DNA of 40,159 nt from Planctomycetota bacterium (lineage in GTDB: Bacteria; Planctomycetota; UBA1135), in NCBI GenBank assembly GCA_021776925.1, contig JAJFFB010000083.1:1-40159 (forward strand), given 5' to 3'. The notes under the pieces are model-generated. The model made no database searches. It had not been told where the DNA came from and was given only the letters and a program-made list of their open reading frames with translations. This document shows positions 8,015 to 16,011 of the stretch, piece by piece. Numbering within the stretch: the stretch's first letter is position 1; each line of letters starts with the position of its first letter. Position numbers and translations under genes: made by a program.

Positions 8015-9184
8015 ATGACCCAAGCCGTTTTTCGTCGTCGTCGTGAATACGCCCTCGAGCGTTGGGCGCTGCGCCTGATCGGTCTCGGCCTGCTCGCGCT
8101 GGCCACTTTTCTGCTGCTCGGCCACGCCGACCTGCAGGGCGCTTATGCCTCGCCTGGCGTGCTCGGGCTGGTCCACGCGCTGGTCCTTTTGTGGCTGCTG
8201 CCTGTGGCCCTGGTCGGCGTCCTGCGCGCCACTTCTCCGGGCGGGCGGCCGCACGCGCGCTGGTTGGCGGCGCTCGGCCTGGGGCTCTACGCCGTGGGGG
8301 CTCCAGGTCTTTTCGCCCACCTGCTGACCTTCAATACCAGCGTCGGCATGCTGGCCACCGCCGGGCTGGTGTGGTTTGGTCTGGCCCTGTTCACCGTTCA
8401 CGTGGTGATCGCCGTCCGCAGCAGCGGCCGGCTCGACGACCTCGCCGCGCGTTTCATGCTTGCCGCCCTGTTCTGGCTGCTGTTGGCGGGCCTGATCGGG
8501 CTGCTGCTGGTGTTGAGTTTGCGCGGCATTGAACTTCCCGGCCAGCGCGCCGGCTGGATCCGCGCCCACGCCTGGCTGGCCGCTTTCGGCTTCTTCGCCA
8601 ACCTGGTCCTGGCCGCGGGTTACGCGGTCAATCGCCAACGCCTCGAAGTGTCCGGCGCCGCCCCCGGCCACGACCACCTGGTGTGGCTCGGCTGGCAGCT
8701 CGGGCTGCTGATGGCCGGCGAGGGTCTTGCCAACCGACCCGGGTGGTTCTACGCCGGACTCCTGCTCGCCGCGGTCGCGCTGGTGGGCTTCGCCCTGCGC
8801 GTGATGCCCGGACTGCGCCGCGAGCTGCGCTGGTCGATGGGCTGGAAGCCATGGCGGATCTGGCTGCCGGTGGCGTGGGCGGTGCTCGCGGTCGCCTGCG
8901 GAGTCTGGGCCTGGATCGGTCGGGATTACGGTCCGGCCAACGTCGCCTTCGGCGTCGCGCTGCTATTTGGCATGATCGGCTCCTCCTCCCTGGCCTGCCT
9001 CAGCTTGCTCAAGCCGATCCCGCTGCTCCCGGTGGTCGTCTGGCACCTCGCCGGCCTGCTGCTGGTCGTGGCGACGCTGTTCCTGCAACCGCACCTCGGC
9101 CAAGTCGGGGCGTGGCTGGTGGCGGTGGTGGCGCTGTGGTTGCAGCCGGCGTTGTGGCGCAGCCACTCCCTTTACAGAAGCTGA
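8015..9184 (+). CDS. Multi-pass membrane protein, possibly NnrS/oxidase-subunit-I-like
   Basis: The 389-residue protein is almost entirely hydrophobic, with about 11-12 helices. I do not recognise a named family with certainty. Histidines sit in or near helices in a pattern seen in NnrS-type and oxidase-subunit-I-like heme/copper membrane proteins (GHADLQGAY, LGLVHALVLLW, FAHLL, FTVHVV, IRAHAWLAAFGF, VVVWHLAG). It is divergent from the SCO gene with only 49 nt between starts, so the two probably share a control region and may act in one pathway. The ATG at 8015 is near the beginning of the open frame. Its stop codon lies inside the first unit of a 17-bp tandem repeat. A role in heme or copper handling for respiration is inference from context and the His pattern. 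Confidence 0.6.
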   Translation: MTQAVFRRRREYALERWALRLIGLGLLALATFLLLGHADLQGAYASPGVLGLVHALVLLWLLPVALVGVLRATSPGGRPHARWLAALGLGLYAVGAPGLFAHLLTFNTSVGMLATAGLVWFGLALFTVHVVIAVRSSGRLDDLAARFMLAALFWLLLAGLIGLLLVLSLRGIELPGQRAGWIRAHAWLAAFGFFANLVLAAGYAVNRQRLEVSGAAPGHDHLVWLGWQLGLLMAGEGLANRPGWFYAGLLLAAVALVGFALRVMPGLRRELRWSMGWKPWRIWLPVAWAVLAVACGVWAWIGRDYGPANVAFGVALLFGMIGSSSLACLSLLKPIPLLPVVVWHLAGLLLVVATLFLQPHLGQVGAWLVAVVALWLQPALWRSHSLYRS

Positions 9185-9246
9185 CCGATTGCGTGAGCCG
9201 GCCGATTGCGTGAGCTGACCGATTGCAGGAGCTGACCGGTACTGCC
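9179..9246 (+). repeat. 17-bp tandem repeat, about four copies, spanning a stop codon
   Basis: Four adjacent 17-bp units run from 9179 to 9246. The first is AGCTGACCGATTGCGTG. The second differs at two positions (AGCCGGCCGATTGCGTG), the third at one or two near its end, and the fourth only keeps its first half. The stop of the upstream membrane protein is the TGA in the first unit. The array fills most of the spacer before the fluoride channel gene. A related 17-bp array lies at 12344-12394. Confidence 0.85.
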
Positions 9247-9257
9247 ACGATGAGCCG

Positions 9258-9635
9258 GTGCTCTACAGCATCCTCCTATTTGCTTTTGCGGGCGCGGCGG
9301 GCACCCTGGCCAGGATCGGGTTGGGCCGTACGCTGCAGGCCTGGGCAGGGACCGGTTTTCCGCTCGGCACCCTGGCCGTGAACCTCCTCGGCAGCTTCCT
9401 CTTCGGCCTCTTCATGGGGCTTGGCGAGGGGCGGATCACGCTGTCCCCGGAGGCCCGCAACCTGTTCACCCTGGGTTTCCTCGGCGCTTTCACCACTTTC
9501 GCCACCTTCTCTCACGAGACCGCCCAGCTGTTCAAACAGGGCCATGGCGGCCTGGCCTTGGCCAATATCGGCGCGAACAATTTTCTAGCCTTGTGCTTGG
9601 TCTGGCTGGGCTGGAAATGGGCTCAAGCCTTATAG
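9258..9635 (+). CDS. crcB: Fluoride ion channel FluC/CrcB
   Basis: This 125-residue, four-helix protein is of normal length for a Fluc channel, which works as an antiparallel dual-topology dimer and lets fluoride leave the cell. Visible hallmarks are R19 in GTLARIGLG, N42 in AVNLLGSFLFG and the Phe-rich GFLGAFTTFATFS stretch (about residues 73-85), which corresponds to the fluoride-lining phenylalanines and the central Na+ site. The start is GTG at 9258. The nearby ATG at 9250 is in another frame. I found no convincing fluoride riboswitch upstream, where the 17-bp repeats lie. The last 13 nt overlap the 3' end of the convergent release-factor-like gene. Confidence 0.93.
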   Translation: MLYSILLFAFAGAAGTLARIGLGRTLQAWAGTGFPLGTLAVNLLGSFLFGLFMGLGEGRITLSPEARNLFTLGFLGAFTTFATFSHETAQLFKQGHGGLALANIGANNFLALCLVWLGWKWAQAL

Positions 9636-10150
9636 GGCCGCTGCTGGTGCTCGCGCCGGCGTGCATTGAGGGCGGCCAGGGCGCGCGGTTCCAACGCCAG
9701 GAACTTGATCAACTGCGAGGACGAGACTCGGAACAAGGCCGAGACCTTGGCGATCTCGTCCTGGTGCAGGTTAAGGGCGTCGAGGACCTCGGCCAGCAGG
9801 GCGGGGAAATCGCGGTGGCTGGGATTGACCTGAATGCGGCCACCGCGCAGGCGTGCACACCAGGCTTCGCTGGGGGAAAAGCTTGCCTCCTGGCCGAAAT
9901 CGGCGTCGCTGAGCGGGCTGCGCCAGCCCAGAGCGAGGCTTTTTCGCAGCCGAAACAAGGCCTCACGCGCGTTATCTCGCTGGGAACGGCGTTCATTGGC
10001 CTGCCCGCTGACCCCGCTCGGCAGGTGGGTCAGGCGCACCGCGGTCTCGACCCGGTTGCGGTGCTGGCCGCCAGGGCCTGAGGCGCGGGTGTTTTCCCGT
10101 CGGCACTGCTTGAGCAGTTCCTCCTCTTCGAGTCGCGCCGGGTGGGTCAT
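9623..10150 (-). CDS. Peptide chain release factor-like protein (RF-1 domain, GGQ)
   Basis: The 175-residue protein carries the peptidyl-tRNA hydrolysis motif G27-G28-Q29 in the context SGPGGQHRNRVETAVRLTH, as in class I release factors and ArfB. There is no codon-recognition domain of RF1 or RF2. The C-terminal half (QVNPSHRDFPALLAEVLDAL... SSQLIKFLALEPRALAALN) is helical and ends in a basic segment (RRREHQQRPYK). It therefore probably releases peptides on stalled or damaged ribosomes. Stand-alone proteins of this shape are, as I recall, frequent in Planctomycetota and related phyla. ATG at 10150 gives the compact form. The frame is open further upstream to 10264, but that part resembles no protein. 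It is convergent with crcB with a 13-nt overlap. Confidence 0.8.
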   Translation of the reverse strand: MTHPARLEEEELLKQCRRENTRASGPGGQHRNRVETAVRLTHLPSGVSGQANERRSQRDNAREALFRLRKSLALGWRSPLSDADFGQEASFSPSEAWCARLRGGRIQVNPSHRDFPALLAEVLDALNLHQDEIAKVSALFRVSSSQLIKFLALEPRALAALNARRREHQQRPYKA

Positions 10151-10256
10151 CGGGCCCAAGCCTAACCCGTGCCCCTGCCGATAGGGAATAGGCGGACAGG
10201 CCCCGGATTCGTGGGAACCTGACTGCTTCTGGCGCCCTCCTAGAGGTGCCTTTTCC

Positions 10257-12344
10257 GTGATCATGATCCGCTTCGCATCCCTCGCCGCCGTGGTGGGCCT
10301 GGCCCTGCCACTTTCCGCCCAGCAAGCGCTCGAACCCGAGGCGCTGACCGTGCAGTCGGGCTATGGCCTGCACACCTTCCTGGTCGACGCCCCGGATGCC
10401 CTCAGCAGTCCGGCGGCGCGCCTCAACGATGCACGCGCCGACCGCGACGGCGTGGTGCCGCCGCCGACCAGCGGTTTCGTCCTGCACGCCGCCCTGCTGG
10501 TGCAGACCGCGCAACCGGGCCTGCTCGAACGCCTGGTGGGCAGCATCGACGAGCGCGCTCGCGTGTTCGCCTTTCCGGTCACCGGCACCTGGCTGGTGGA
10601 AGCCCCCAGCGTGCGCGTGGCGGTTGACCTGGTCGCCGCCCTGGAACCCGTTTTCGGCACTGGCAGCGTGCACCTCGACGCGCGCCAGCCGCTGACCAGC
10701 AAGGCGTTGCCGAGCGATCCCGGTTTCGGCAACCAGTGGCATCTGCGCAACACTTCCATGCCCGAGGCCGACGCCAATCTTGAGCCGGCGTGGAATCTGG
10801 GCTACACCGGCAGCGGCGTGGTGGTCGGCGTGATCGACGGTGGCTCGCAGACCGGCCACCCCGACCTGTCGGCGAATTACAACAGCACCGCATCGAGTTC
10901 GGGCGCGAGTTCCAGCCACGGCACCTCGGTGGCCGGCGTGATCGCCGCCGACAATGACAACGGCAAGGGGGGGGTCGGCGCGGCGTATGACGCGCAATGG
11001 AGCAACCACGTGTTCGGTTCGTCCTCGACCATCGCCAATTCCTTCCTTTATCGCAACGACATCAACGACGTCAAGAACAACAGCTGGGGTCCTTACGACG
11101 ACGGCACCCTGTCCTACATGTCGAATACCGAGCGCAACGCGCTGCGCGACGGCGTCCTGCTGGGTCGCGGCGGCCTCGGCGAAATCTACACCTGGGCTGC
11201 AGGCAATGGCGACGTCGTTGACCGCGTCGACTACGACCCCTACGCATCCAGTCGTTACACCATCGCGGTGGGCGCGGTCGGTGATCTGGACACGCGTTCC
11301 TGGTACAACGAGAAGGGCAGTTCGATGCTGGTGGTGGCGCATTCCAGCGGCAACAACCGCGGCATCTACACCACCGACGCCGGCAGCGGCTACACCAACA
11401 GCTTCGGCGGCACCTCTTCGGCGGCACCACTTGGCGCCGGTGTGGTGGCGACGGTCCTGGCGGCCAATCCGAGCCTTTCGTGGCGCGACGTACAGCACAT
11501 CCTGGTGCATAGTGCGCGGCAGTGCGACAGCGGCCACCCGTTCTGGAGCACCAACGGCTCAGGCCATCTGATGAACTACAACTATGGCTTCGGTGCCGTC
11601 GACGCCGGTGCCGCCACTCAGCTTGCTGCGAGCTGGACCAATGTATCGGCCGAACAGAGCTGGACCAGTGGCGCACTTGCCGCCAACCAGACCATTCCCG
11701 ACAACGATCCGAATGGTCTGGAATTCACTATCAACGTGCCGCAGGGCATCACCGTCGAGCACGTCGAGTTGGTGTTGAACGTGACTCATGGTTATGTCGG
11801 CGACCTGGTGATCTGGGTGAAGTCGCCGCAGAACACCAAGTCAACGCTGAGCACGCAGCGCACCGATCCCCAGGACAACCTGGTCGACTACATCTTCACC
11901 ACCGTGCGCAGCTGGGACGAATCTTCCGCCGGCGATTGGACCTTCCACATCTCGGATGAGAGCAGCAACCGCGTCGGCACGCTGCAGGATTACGAGCTCA
12001 TCGTCTATGGCAACGACGGCAGCCACCTCGACACCTTCCGCGTGAGTACCACCGGCCTGGTTGCCGGCACCAGCGGCAGCGTCGACGTGGATGGTGCCCG
12101 TGCCAATGAAAACTGCTGGCTGGCGTACAGCATCGCCGGTCTCGGCAGCACCTCGGTGCCGCAGCTTGGCGTGACCCTGGGGTTGGCCTCGCCGGCCCAG
12201 GTCGGCAGCGCGCAGCTCACCGATGCCGGCGGGCAGAGCACCTGGGTTGCCAGCGTGCCGGTCGGCAGCGGCGGGGTGGCGGTGTGGTTCCAGGCGCTGC
12301 AGATGAACAGCGTCAGTTCGATCCTGGCGACCACGATCCAGTAG
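10257..12344 (+). CDS. Exported subtilisin-like protease with P domain (kexin-like, S8)
   Basis: The 695-residue precursor has a signal peptide (about residues 3-21) and a propeptide-like region to about residue 145. The S8 catalytic domain has D194 (GVIDGGSQ), H221 (SHGTSVAG), oxyanion N317 (WAAGNGD) and S387 (GGTSSAAP). A P domain (about residues 470-590, TINVPQGITVEHVELVLNVTH... GDWTFHISD) follows, then a tail of about 100 residues. The order protease then P domain is that of kexin/furin-type enzymes, which cut after basic residues; the actual specificity is unknown. The start could be GTG 10257, with AGAGGTG 8 nt upstream, or ATG 10263. The frame contains an 8-base G run at 10967-10974. 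A 17-bp tandem repeat begins at the stop codon. Confidence 0.88.
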   Translation: MIMIRFASLAAVVGLALPLSAQQALEPEALTVQSGYGLHTFLVDAPDALSSPAARLNDARADRDGVVPPPTSGFVLHAALLVQTAQPGLLERLVGSIDERARVFAFPVTGTWLVEAPSVRVAVDLVAALEPVFGTGSVHLDARQPLTSKALPSDPGFGNQWHLRNTSMPEADANLEPAWNLGYTGSGVVVGVIDGGSQTGHPDLSANYNSTASSSGASSSHGTSVAGVIAADNDNGKGGVGAAYDAQWSNHVFGSSSTIANSFLYRNDINDVKNNSWGPYDDGTLSYMSNTERNALRDGVLLGRGGLGEIYTWAAGNGDVVDRVDYDPYASSRYTIAVGAVGDLDTRSWYNEKGSSMLVVAHSSGNNRGIYTTDAGSGYTNSFGGTSSAAPLGAGVVATVLAANPSLSWRDVQHILVHSARQCDSGHPFWSTNGSGHLMNYNYGFGAVDAGAATQLAASWTNVSAEQSWTSGALAANQTIPDNDPNGLEFTINVPQGITVEHVELVLNVTHGYVGDLVIWVKSPQNTKSTLSTQRTDPQDNLVDYIFTTVRSWDESSAGDWTFHISDESSNRVGTLQDYELIVYGNDGSHLDTFRVSTTGLVAGTSGSVDVDGARANENCWLAYSIAGLGSTSVPQLGVTLGLASPAQVGSAQLTDAGGQSTWVASVPVGSGGVAVWFQALQMNSVSSILATTIQ

Positions 12345-12394
12345 CCGGGCGGTCGCAGCAGCCGGGCAGTCGCAGCAGCCGGGCGGCCGCCGCC
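12344..12394 (+). repeat. 17-bp tandem repeat, three copies, starting at a stop codon
   Basis: Three adjacent 17-bp units cover 12344-12360, 12361-12377 and 12378-12394. The first two, GCCGGGCGGTCGCAGCA and GCCGGGCAGTCGCAGCA, differ at one base. The third keeps the first nine bases and degrades. The first base is the last base of the protease stop TAG. Shifted by one base, the unit aligns with the 17-bp unit at 9179-9246: AGCCGGGCGGTCGC against AGCCGGCCGATTGC differs at three of 14 positions. Confidence 0.8.
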
Positions 12395-12442
12395 GCCAGC
12401 GATTGCCCCGCCGCACACCCGCGGGAGCCCTATCCTGGAGCC

Positions 12443-14143
12443 ATGAGCGAACGCGTATGGCACCGTTTCTACGATCCCGGCGTCCCCCATGACATCCCCT
12501 TCGAGGACGTCACTGTGCCGGATTACTTTCATACCACGGCTGCATCGCACCCCGATGCCACCGCGGTGGTGTTCCTCAACCGGCAGCTTAAATACCGCGA
12601 GGTCAAGGAGCACGTAGACCGGCTGGCCACCGCGCTGTACGCGTTGGGGGTGCGCAAGGACAGCAAGGTCGCGATCCAGCTGCCGAACCTGCCGCAGACC
12701 TTGATCTCGGTGTTTGCGGTGATGTCGCTCGGCGCGCAGGCGGTGATGACCAATCCGCTGTACATGCCGCCCGAGATCGAGCATCAGTGGAACGACGCCG
12801 GCTGCGAGGTGGCGATCGTTGCCGACTATCTCTACGACCAGAAGATCAAGAACCTGCGCGGCAAGCTGCCGGTGCGCCAGTACGTGATCACCAGCATCCC
12901 GGACTATCTGCGCTTCCCGCTGAACCTGCTCGCGCCGCTCAAGCTGCGCAAGCAGGATCCGCCGCTGGTGGCCAAGGTGGCGGCCGGGCCGGGCATCCAC
13001 TTTCTCAAGGACCTGATCAAGAACACCGCACCTTCGGTGCCCAAGGTCAAGATCAACATGGACGACCTGGCGGTGATTCAGTACACCGGCGGCACCACCG
13101 GCGTGTCCAAAGGCGCGATGCTGACCCACCGCAACCTCAGCGCCAATGTGCAGCAGGTGCGGGCGTGGTTCCAGGGAGTCGAAGTCGGCAAGGAAGTGCT
13201 GCTCGCCGCGCTTCCCTACTTCCACATCTTCGGCCTCACCATCTGCATGTGCTTCCCGCTCAGTGCGGCGGCGGCGATCGTGCTGATGCCGAATCCGCGT
13301 GACATCCCGCAGATGATCAAGAATATCAGCAAGTACAAGGTCACCCTGTTCCCGGCGGTGCCGGCGATGTTCAACGCCATCAACCAGTACCCGGGCATCG
13401 ACAAGGTCGACCTGTCCTCGGTCAAATCCTGTTTCTCCGGCTCGGCGCCGCTGACCGAAGACGTGCAGATGCGCTTCGAGGCGATGACCGGCGCCAAGAT
13501 CGTCGAGGGCTTCGGCCTGACCGAGACCTCGCCGGTGGTGACCTGCAACCCGCTCGAGGGCTTGCGCAAGATCGGCCACATCGGCATTCCGGTGCCCAAC
13601 ACCGAGGTCAAGATCGTCGACCCCACCGACGGCGTGCGCGAGATGGCGCTGGGTCAGGAAGGCGAGCTGATCGTCAAGGGTCCGCAGATCATGAAGGGAT
13701 ATTGGAAACGTCCCGAAGCCACCGACGAAATGATCAGGGACAACTGGCTCTACACCGGCGACCTCGCGATCATGGACCAAGATGGTTATCTGCGCATCGT
13801 CGGCCGCAAGAAAGACATGATCATCGCCGGCGGCTACAACATCTACCCCGACGAGATCGATCGCGTGCTGCAGTCGCACCCGGCGGTGTTCGAGTCGTGC
13901 ACCATCGGCATACCCGATCAGGCACGCGGCGAATCGGTCAAGACCTTCGTCGTGCTGCAGCCCGGCGAGTCGCTGCCGCAGGCCGAACTCGACGCCTGGT
14001 GCCGCGAGCGCCTGGCCGCGTACAAGGTGCCGCGCGCCTACGCCTTCCGCGATGAGCTGCCCAAGAGTTCGATGATGAAGCTGCTGCGCCGCGTGCTGCG
14101 CGACGAAGAGGTCGCGGCCAGCGAAGCCGGGGAGGAATCCTGA
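12443..14143 (+). CDS. Long-chain acyl-CoA ligase (AMP-forming)
   Basis: The 566-residue member of the ANL superfamily activates a fatty acid to acyl-AMP and then to acyl-CoA in the cytoplasm. The P-loop-like motif YTGGTTGVSKGAMLTHRN is near residue 213. The A5 motif GFGLTETSP is near residue 356. The hinge and AMP-ribose region (LYTGDLAIMDQDGYLRIVGRKKDMI) is near 435, and the C-terminal catalytic Lys lies in SSMMKLLRR near 544. Length and motifs fit FadD-type long-chain ligases. ATG at 12443 has a CTGGAG stretch just upstream and starts a typical N-terminus. The frame is open further back to 12284, but that part lies in the protease gene and repeats. The next gene, an SDR, begins 2 nt after the stop, so the two form an operon. 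Confidence 0.9.
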   Translation: MSERVWHRFYDPGVPHDIPFEDVTVPDYFHTTAASHPDATAVVFLNRQLKYREVKEHVDRLATALYALGVRKDSKVAIQLPNLPQTLISVFAVMSLGAQAVMTNPLYMPPEIEHQWNDAGCEVAIVADYLYDQKIKNLRGKLPVRQYVITSIPDYLRFPLNLLAPLKLRKQDPPLVAKVAAGPGIHFLKDLIKNTAPSVPKVKINMDDLAVIQYTGGTTGVSKGAMLTHRNLSANVQQVRAWFQGVEVGKEVLLAALPYFHIFGLTICMCFPLSAAAAIVLMPNPRDIPQMIKNISKYKVTLFPAVPAMFNAINQYPGIDKVDLSSVKSCFSGSAPLTEDVQMRFEAMTGAKIVEGFGLTETSPVVTCNPLEGLRKIGHIGIPVPNTEVKIVDPTDGVREMALGQEGELIVKGPQIMKGYWKRPEATDEMIRDNWLYTGDLAIMDQDGYLRIVGRKKDMIIAGGYNIYPDEIDRVLQSHPAVFESCTIGIPDQARGESVKTFVVLQPGESLPQAELDAWCRERLAAYKVPRAYAFRDELPKSSMMKLLRRVLRDEEVAASEAGEES

Positions 14144-14145
14144 CC

Positions 14146-15015
14146 ATGGCCCTGAAGGCGAGCCGGGTGGAAATGCCGGATCTCTCCGGCCAGGTCGCGG
14201 TGGTTACCGGCGCCAGCCGCGGCATCGGCAAGGCGCTGTCCCTGCGCCTGGCCGAAGCCGGTGTCGAGGTTGTTGTGGTGGCCAAGTCCGAGGTCGGGCG
14301 CGAGGGTCTGCCGGGCAGCATCCACGACACCGTTGCCGAGATCGAAGCCGCCGGCGGCAAGGCGCGTGCGTTACGCGCCAACCTGCGCCACGAAGCCGAC
14401 GTGCAGCGCATGATCGAGGAAACTCTGCAGCAGTGCGGGCGCATCGACATCCTGATCAACAACGCCGGCGCGCTATTCATGGCTCCGGTCGGAGCCACGC
14501 CGATGAAGCGCTTCGATCTGGTTCACCAGGTCAACGCGCGCGCGCCCTTTCAAGCGGCGCAAATGTGCCTCGAGCCGATGGCGCGCCAAGGCGGGGGGCA
14601 CATCATCAACCTGTCGCCGCCGATCGAACCCGAGATCCTGCCCGGCAAGGTCGCCTACTGCATGTCGAAGTTCGGCATGAGCCTGCTGACCCTGGGGCTC
14701 GGCCCCGAGGTCGCGGCTCAGGGGATCTGCGTGGCTTCCCTGTGGCCGGCCACGATCGTCGAATCGCAGGCCAGCATCAACCACAAGATGGGCACTCCCG
14801 ACATGTGGCGCGGGCCCGAGGTGCTGGCCGACGCGCTGATCGCCTTGCTGTCCCAGCCCAAGGACGAGATCAACGGGCGCATCTGGCTCGACGAGGAATT
14901 GCTCGCCCGCTGCGGGGTTGACGACCTGGCCCCCTACAGCGTGGTGGAAGGGGGAACTCCCTTGCGCATCGTCGGCGCAGGCAACTGGATGGCTCCAAGT
15001 GGCCAAAAAGGCTAG
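14146..15015 (+). CDS. SDR oxidoreductase, HSDL2-like
   Basis: The 289-residue classical short-chain dehydrogenase/reductase has the cofactor motif TGASRGIG (residues 21-28), the NNAGA motif and the catalytic set S157, Y171 and K175 (INLSPP, YCMSK). The stretch TVAEIEAAGGKARALRANLRHE and the C-terminal part resemble hydroxysteroid dehydrogenase-like protein 2, but there is no SCP2 sterol-carrier domain. GGAGGAA lies 8 nt before the ATG. The gene follows the acyl-CoA ligase by 2 nt, so the likely substrate is an acyl or 3-hydroxyacyl compound. That is inferred from context only. A short motif-poor tail ends just before a non-coding stretch with a palindrome. Confidence 0.88.
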   Translation: MALKASRVEMPDLSGQVAVVTGASRGIGKALSLRLAEAGVEVVVVAKSEVGREGLPGSIHDTVAEIEAAGGKARALRANLRHEADVQRMIEETLQQCGRIDILINNAGALFMAPVGATPMKRFDLVHQVNARAPFQAAQMCLEPMARQGGGHIINLSPPIEPEILPGKVAYCMSKFGMSLLTLGLGPEVAAQGICVASLWPATIVESQASINHKMGTPDMWRGPEVLADALIALLSQPKDEINGRIWLDEELLARCGVDDLAPYSVVEGGTPLRIVGAGNWMAPSGQKG

Positions 15016-15037
15016 GAAGTTGGATAACCCTAATCCT

Positions 15038-15092
15038 GTTAACACTGTAAACTTGAGACGATGTCCGGAATTACCCCTGGAAAAAGGGGTTA
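15038..15092 (+). promoter_or_regulatory. Palindrome and small hairpin upstream of sigma factor gene
   Basis: The 123-nt spacer between the SDR stop and the sigma factor ATG is more AT-rich than its surroundings. It holds a 15-bp near-perfect palindrome, GTTAACACTGTAAAC (15038-15052, two mismatches around a central C). A 6-bp hairpin follows (ACCCCT, loop GGAAAA, AGGGGT, about 15073-15090). The palindrome looks like a dimer operator and the hairpin could be a weak terminator of the SDR transcript. No clean -35/-10 pair is evident. Confidence 0.4.
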
Positions 15093-15138
15093 CTGTGCGA
15101 AAATGTAATCCCTAGCTTGGGTTGACCGACCCCTCCCC

Positions 15139-16011
15139 ATGTCCTTCGCAGCCCTGAAAAACGAACAACTCACCAGCTTCGCGGCCCGTCTCCGCGAATT
15201 TGGGATGGAGTCTGGGGAAGAGGGCCTGGTCGAGACCGCCGATTTGCTGCCCGAGGCCACCAGCCGCGACCGCGACCGGCTGTCCACCGAGCTGATGCGG
15301 ATCTACCGCGATTCGGCCTCGAACGACGCTTTTGGACTGCTCTATGAGTTCAATTCCGAGGGCATCCTGCGCCTGATCTTCCATCATCTGCGGCGCAGCT
15401 ATTACTCGGTCGATGCCGCCGACATCCTGCAGGAGGTGTTCTTCAACATCTACCGCTATCCCTTCAAGTTCAAGCCGGACCGGCCCAGCGCCTTCCGCAA
15501 CTGGACCCACTCGATCATCCGCAACACGGTCCTGAAGCATTCGCGCAAGGCCCAGCGGAACCACGCGATGTCGCTGGGCAGCACCCTCGACCGCGATGCC
15601 GACGATGGGCTCTCGCTCGAGCTGGAAGACGCCAACGCGGTCAACCCGCTCGACAACACCGTCGCCCACGAGGCCGAGCAGGAGCTGGCCGGCGCCTGGA
15701 CTCTTTATCTGCACTTCTACCTGCACGCCTACCGCTGCCTGACCCCGCGCGAGAAGCGCGCGCTGTATCTGGTCGAGGTCGACAGCCTGCCCTACAAAGA
15801 GGCCGCCGAAAAGGTCGGGGTGCGCGTCGAGAACCTGAAAATGATGATCTTCCGCGCCCGTCGCAAGATCTTCACCATCATGAAACGGCAGTTCAGCGCC
15901 AGCCAGAGCGCGCTCGACCGCCGCGCCGTGCAAGAGGCCACCGCCGGTCTCCAGCGCGACGATCTTGATCTCGGAGCCGCCGGCTCCGACCAGCCGGGGG
16001 AGCGTAGCTGA
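15139..16011 (+). CDS. ECF-type sigma-70 family RNA polymerase sigma factor
   Basis: The 290-residue protein has sigma region 2 (about residues 65-135, with DAADILQEVFFNIYRYPFKF and FRNWTHSIIRNTVLKHSRK). Region 4 is at about residues 200-250 (LTPREKRALYLVEVDSLPYKEAAEKVGVRVENLKMMIFRARRKI). There is no region 3, as in ECF sigma factors. An N-terminal extension of about 50 residues and a tail of about 35 residues make it longer than the usual 180-200 residues. It should direct RNA polymerase to a specific set of promoters. Its stop overlaps the start of the anti-sigma-like gene (TGATG), so the two are translated together and probably form a sigma/anti-sigma pair. A palindrome about 90 nt upstream could be its control site. 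Confidence 0.88.
   Translation: MSFAALKNEQLTSFAARLREFGMESGEEGLVETADLLPEATSRDRDRLSTELMRIYRDSASNDAFGLLYEFNSEGILRLIFHHLRRSYYSVDAADILQEVFFNIYRYPFKFKPDRPSAFRNWTHSIIRNTVLKHSRKAQRNHAMSLGSTLDRDADDGLSLELEDANAVNPLDNTVAHEAEQELAGAWTLYLHFYLHAYRCLTPREKRALYLVEVDSLPYKEAAEKVGVRVENLKMMIFRARRKIFTIMKRQFSASQSALDRRAVQEATAGLQRDDLDLGAAGSDQPGERS

Noticed and set aside
9185..9257. Fluoride riboswitch before crcB
   Set aside because: The spacer is filled by 17-bp tandem repeats, and I cannot match the riboswitch consensus.
12005..13879. Long open frame on the minus strand opposite the protease end and acyl-CoA ligase
   Set aside because: It is antisense to well-supported genes, has no recognisable domain and a His/Arg/Asp-rich composition typical of a GC-driven shadow frame.
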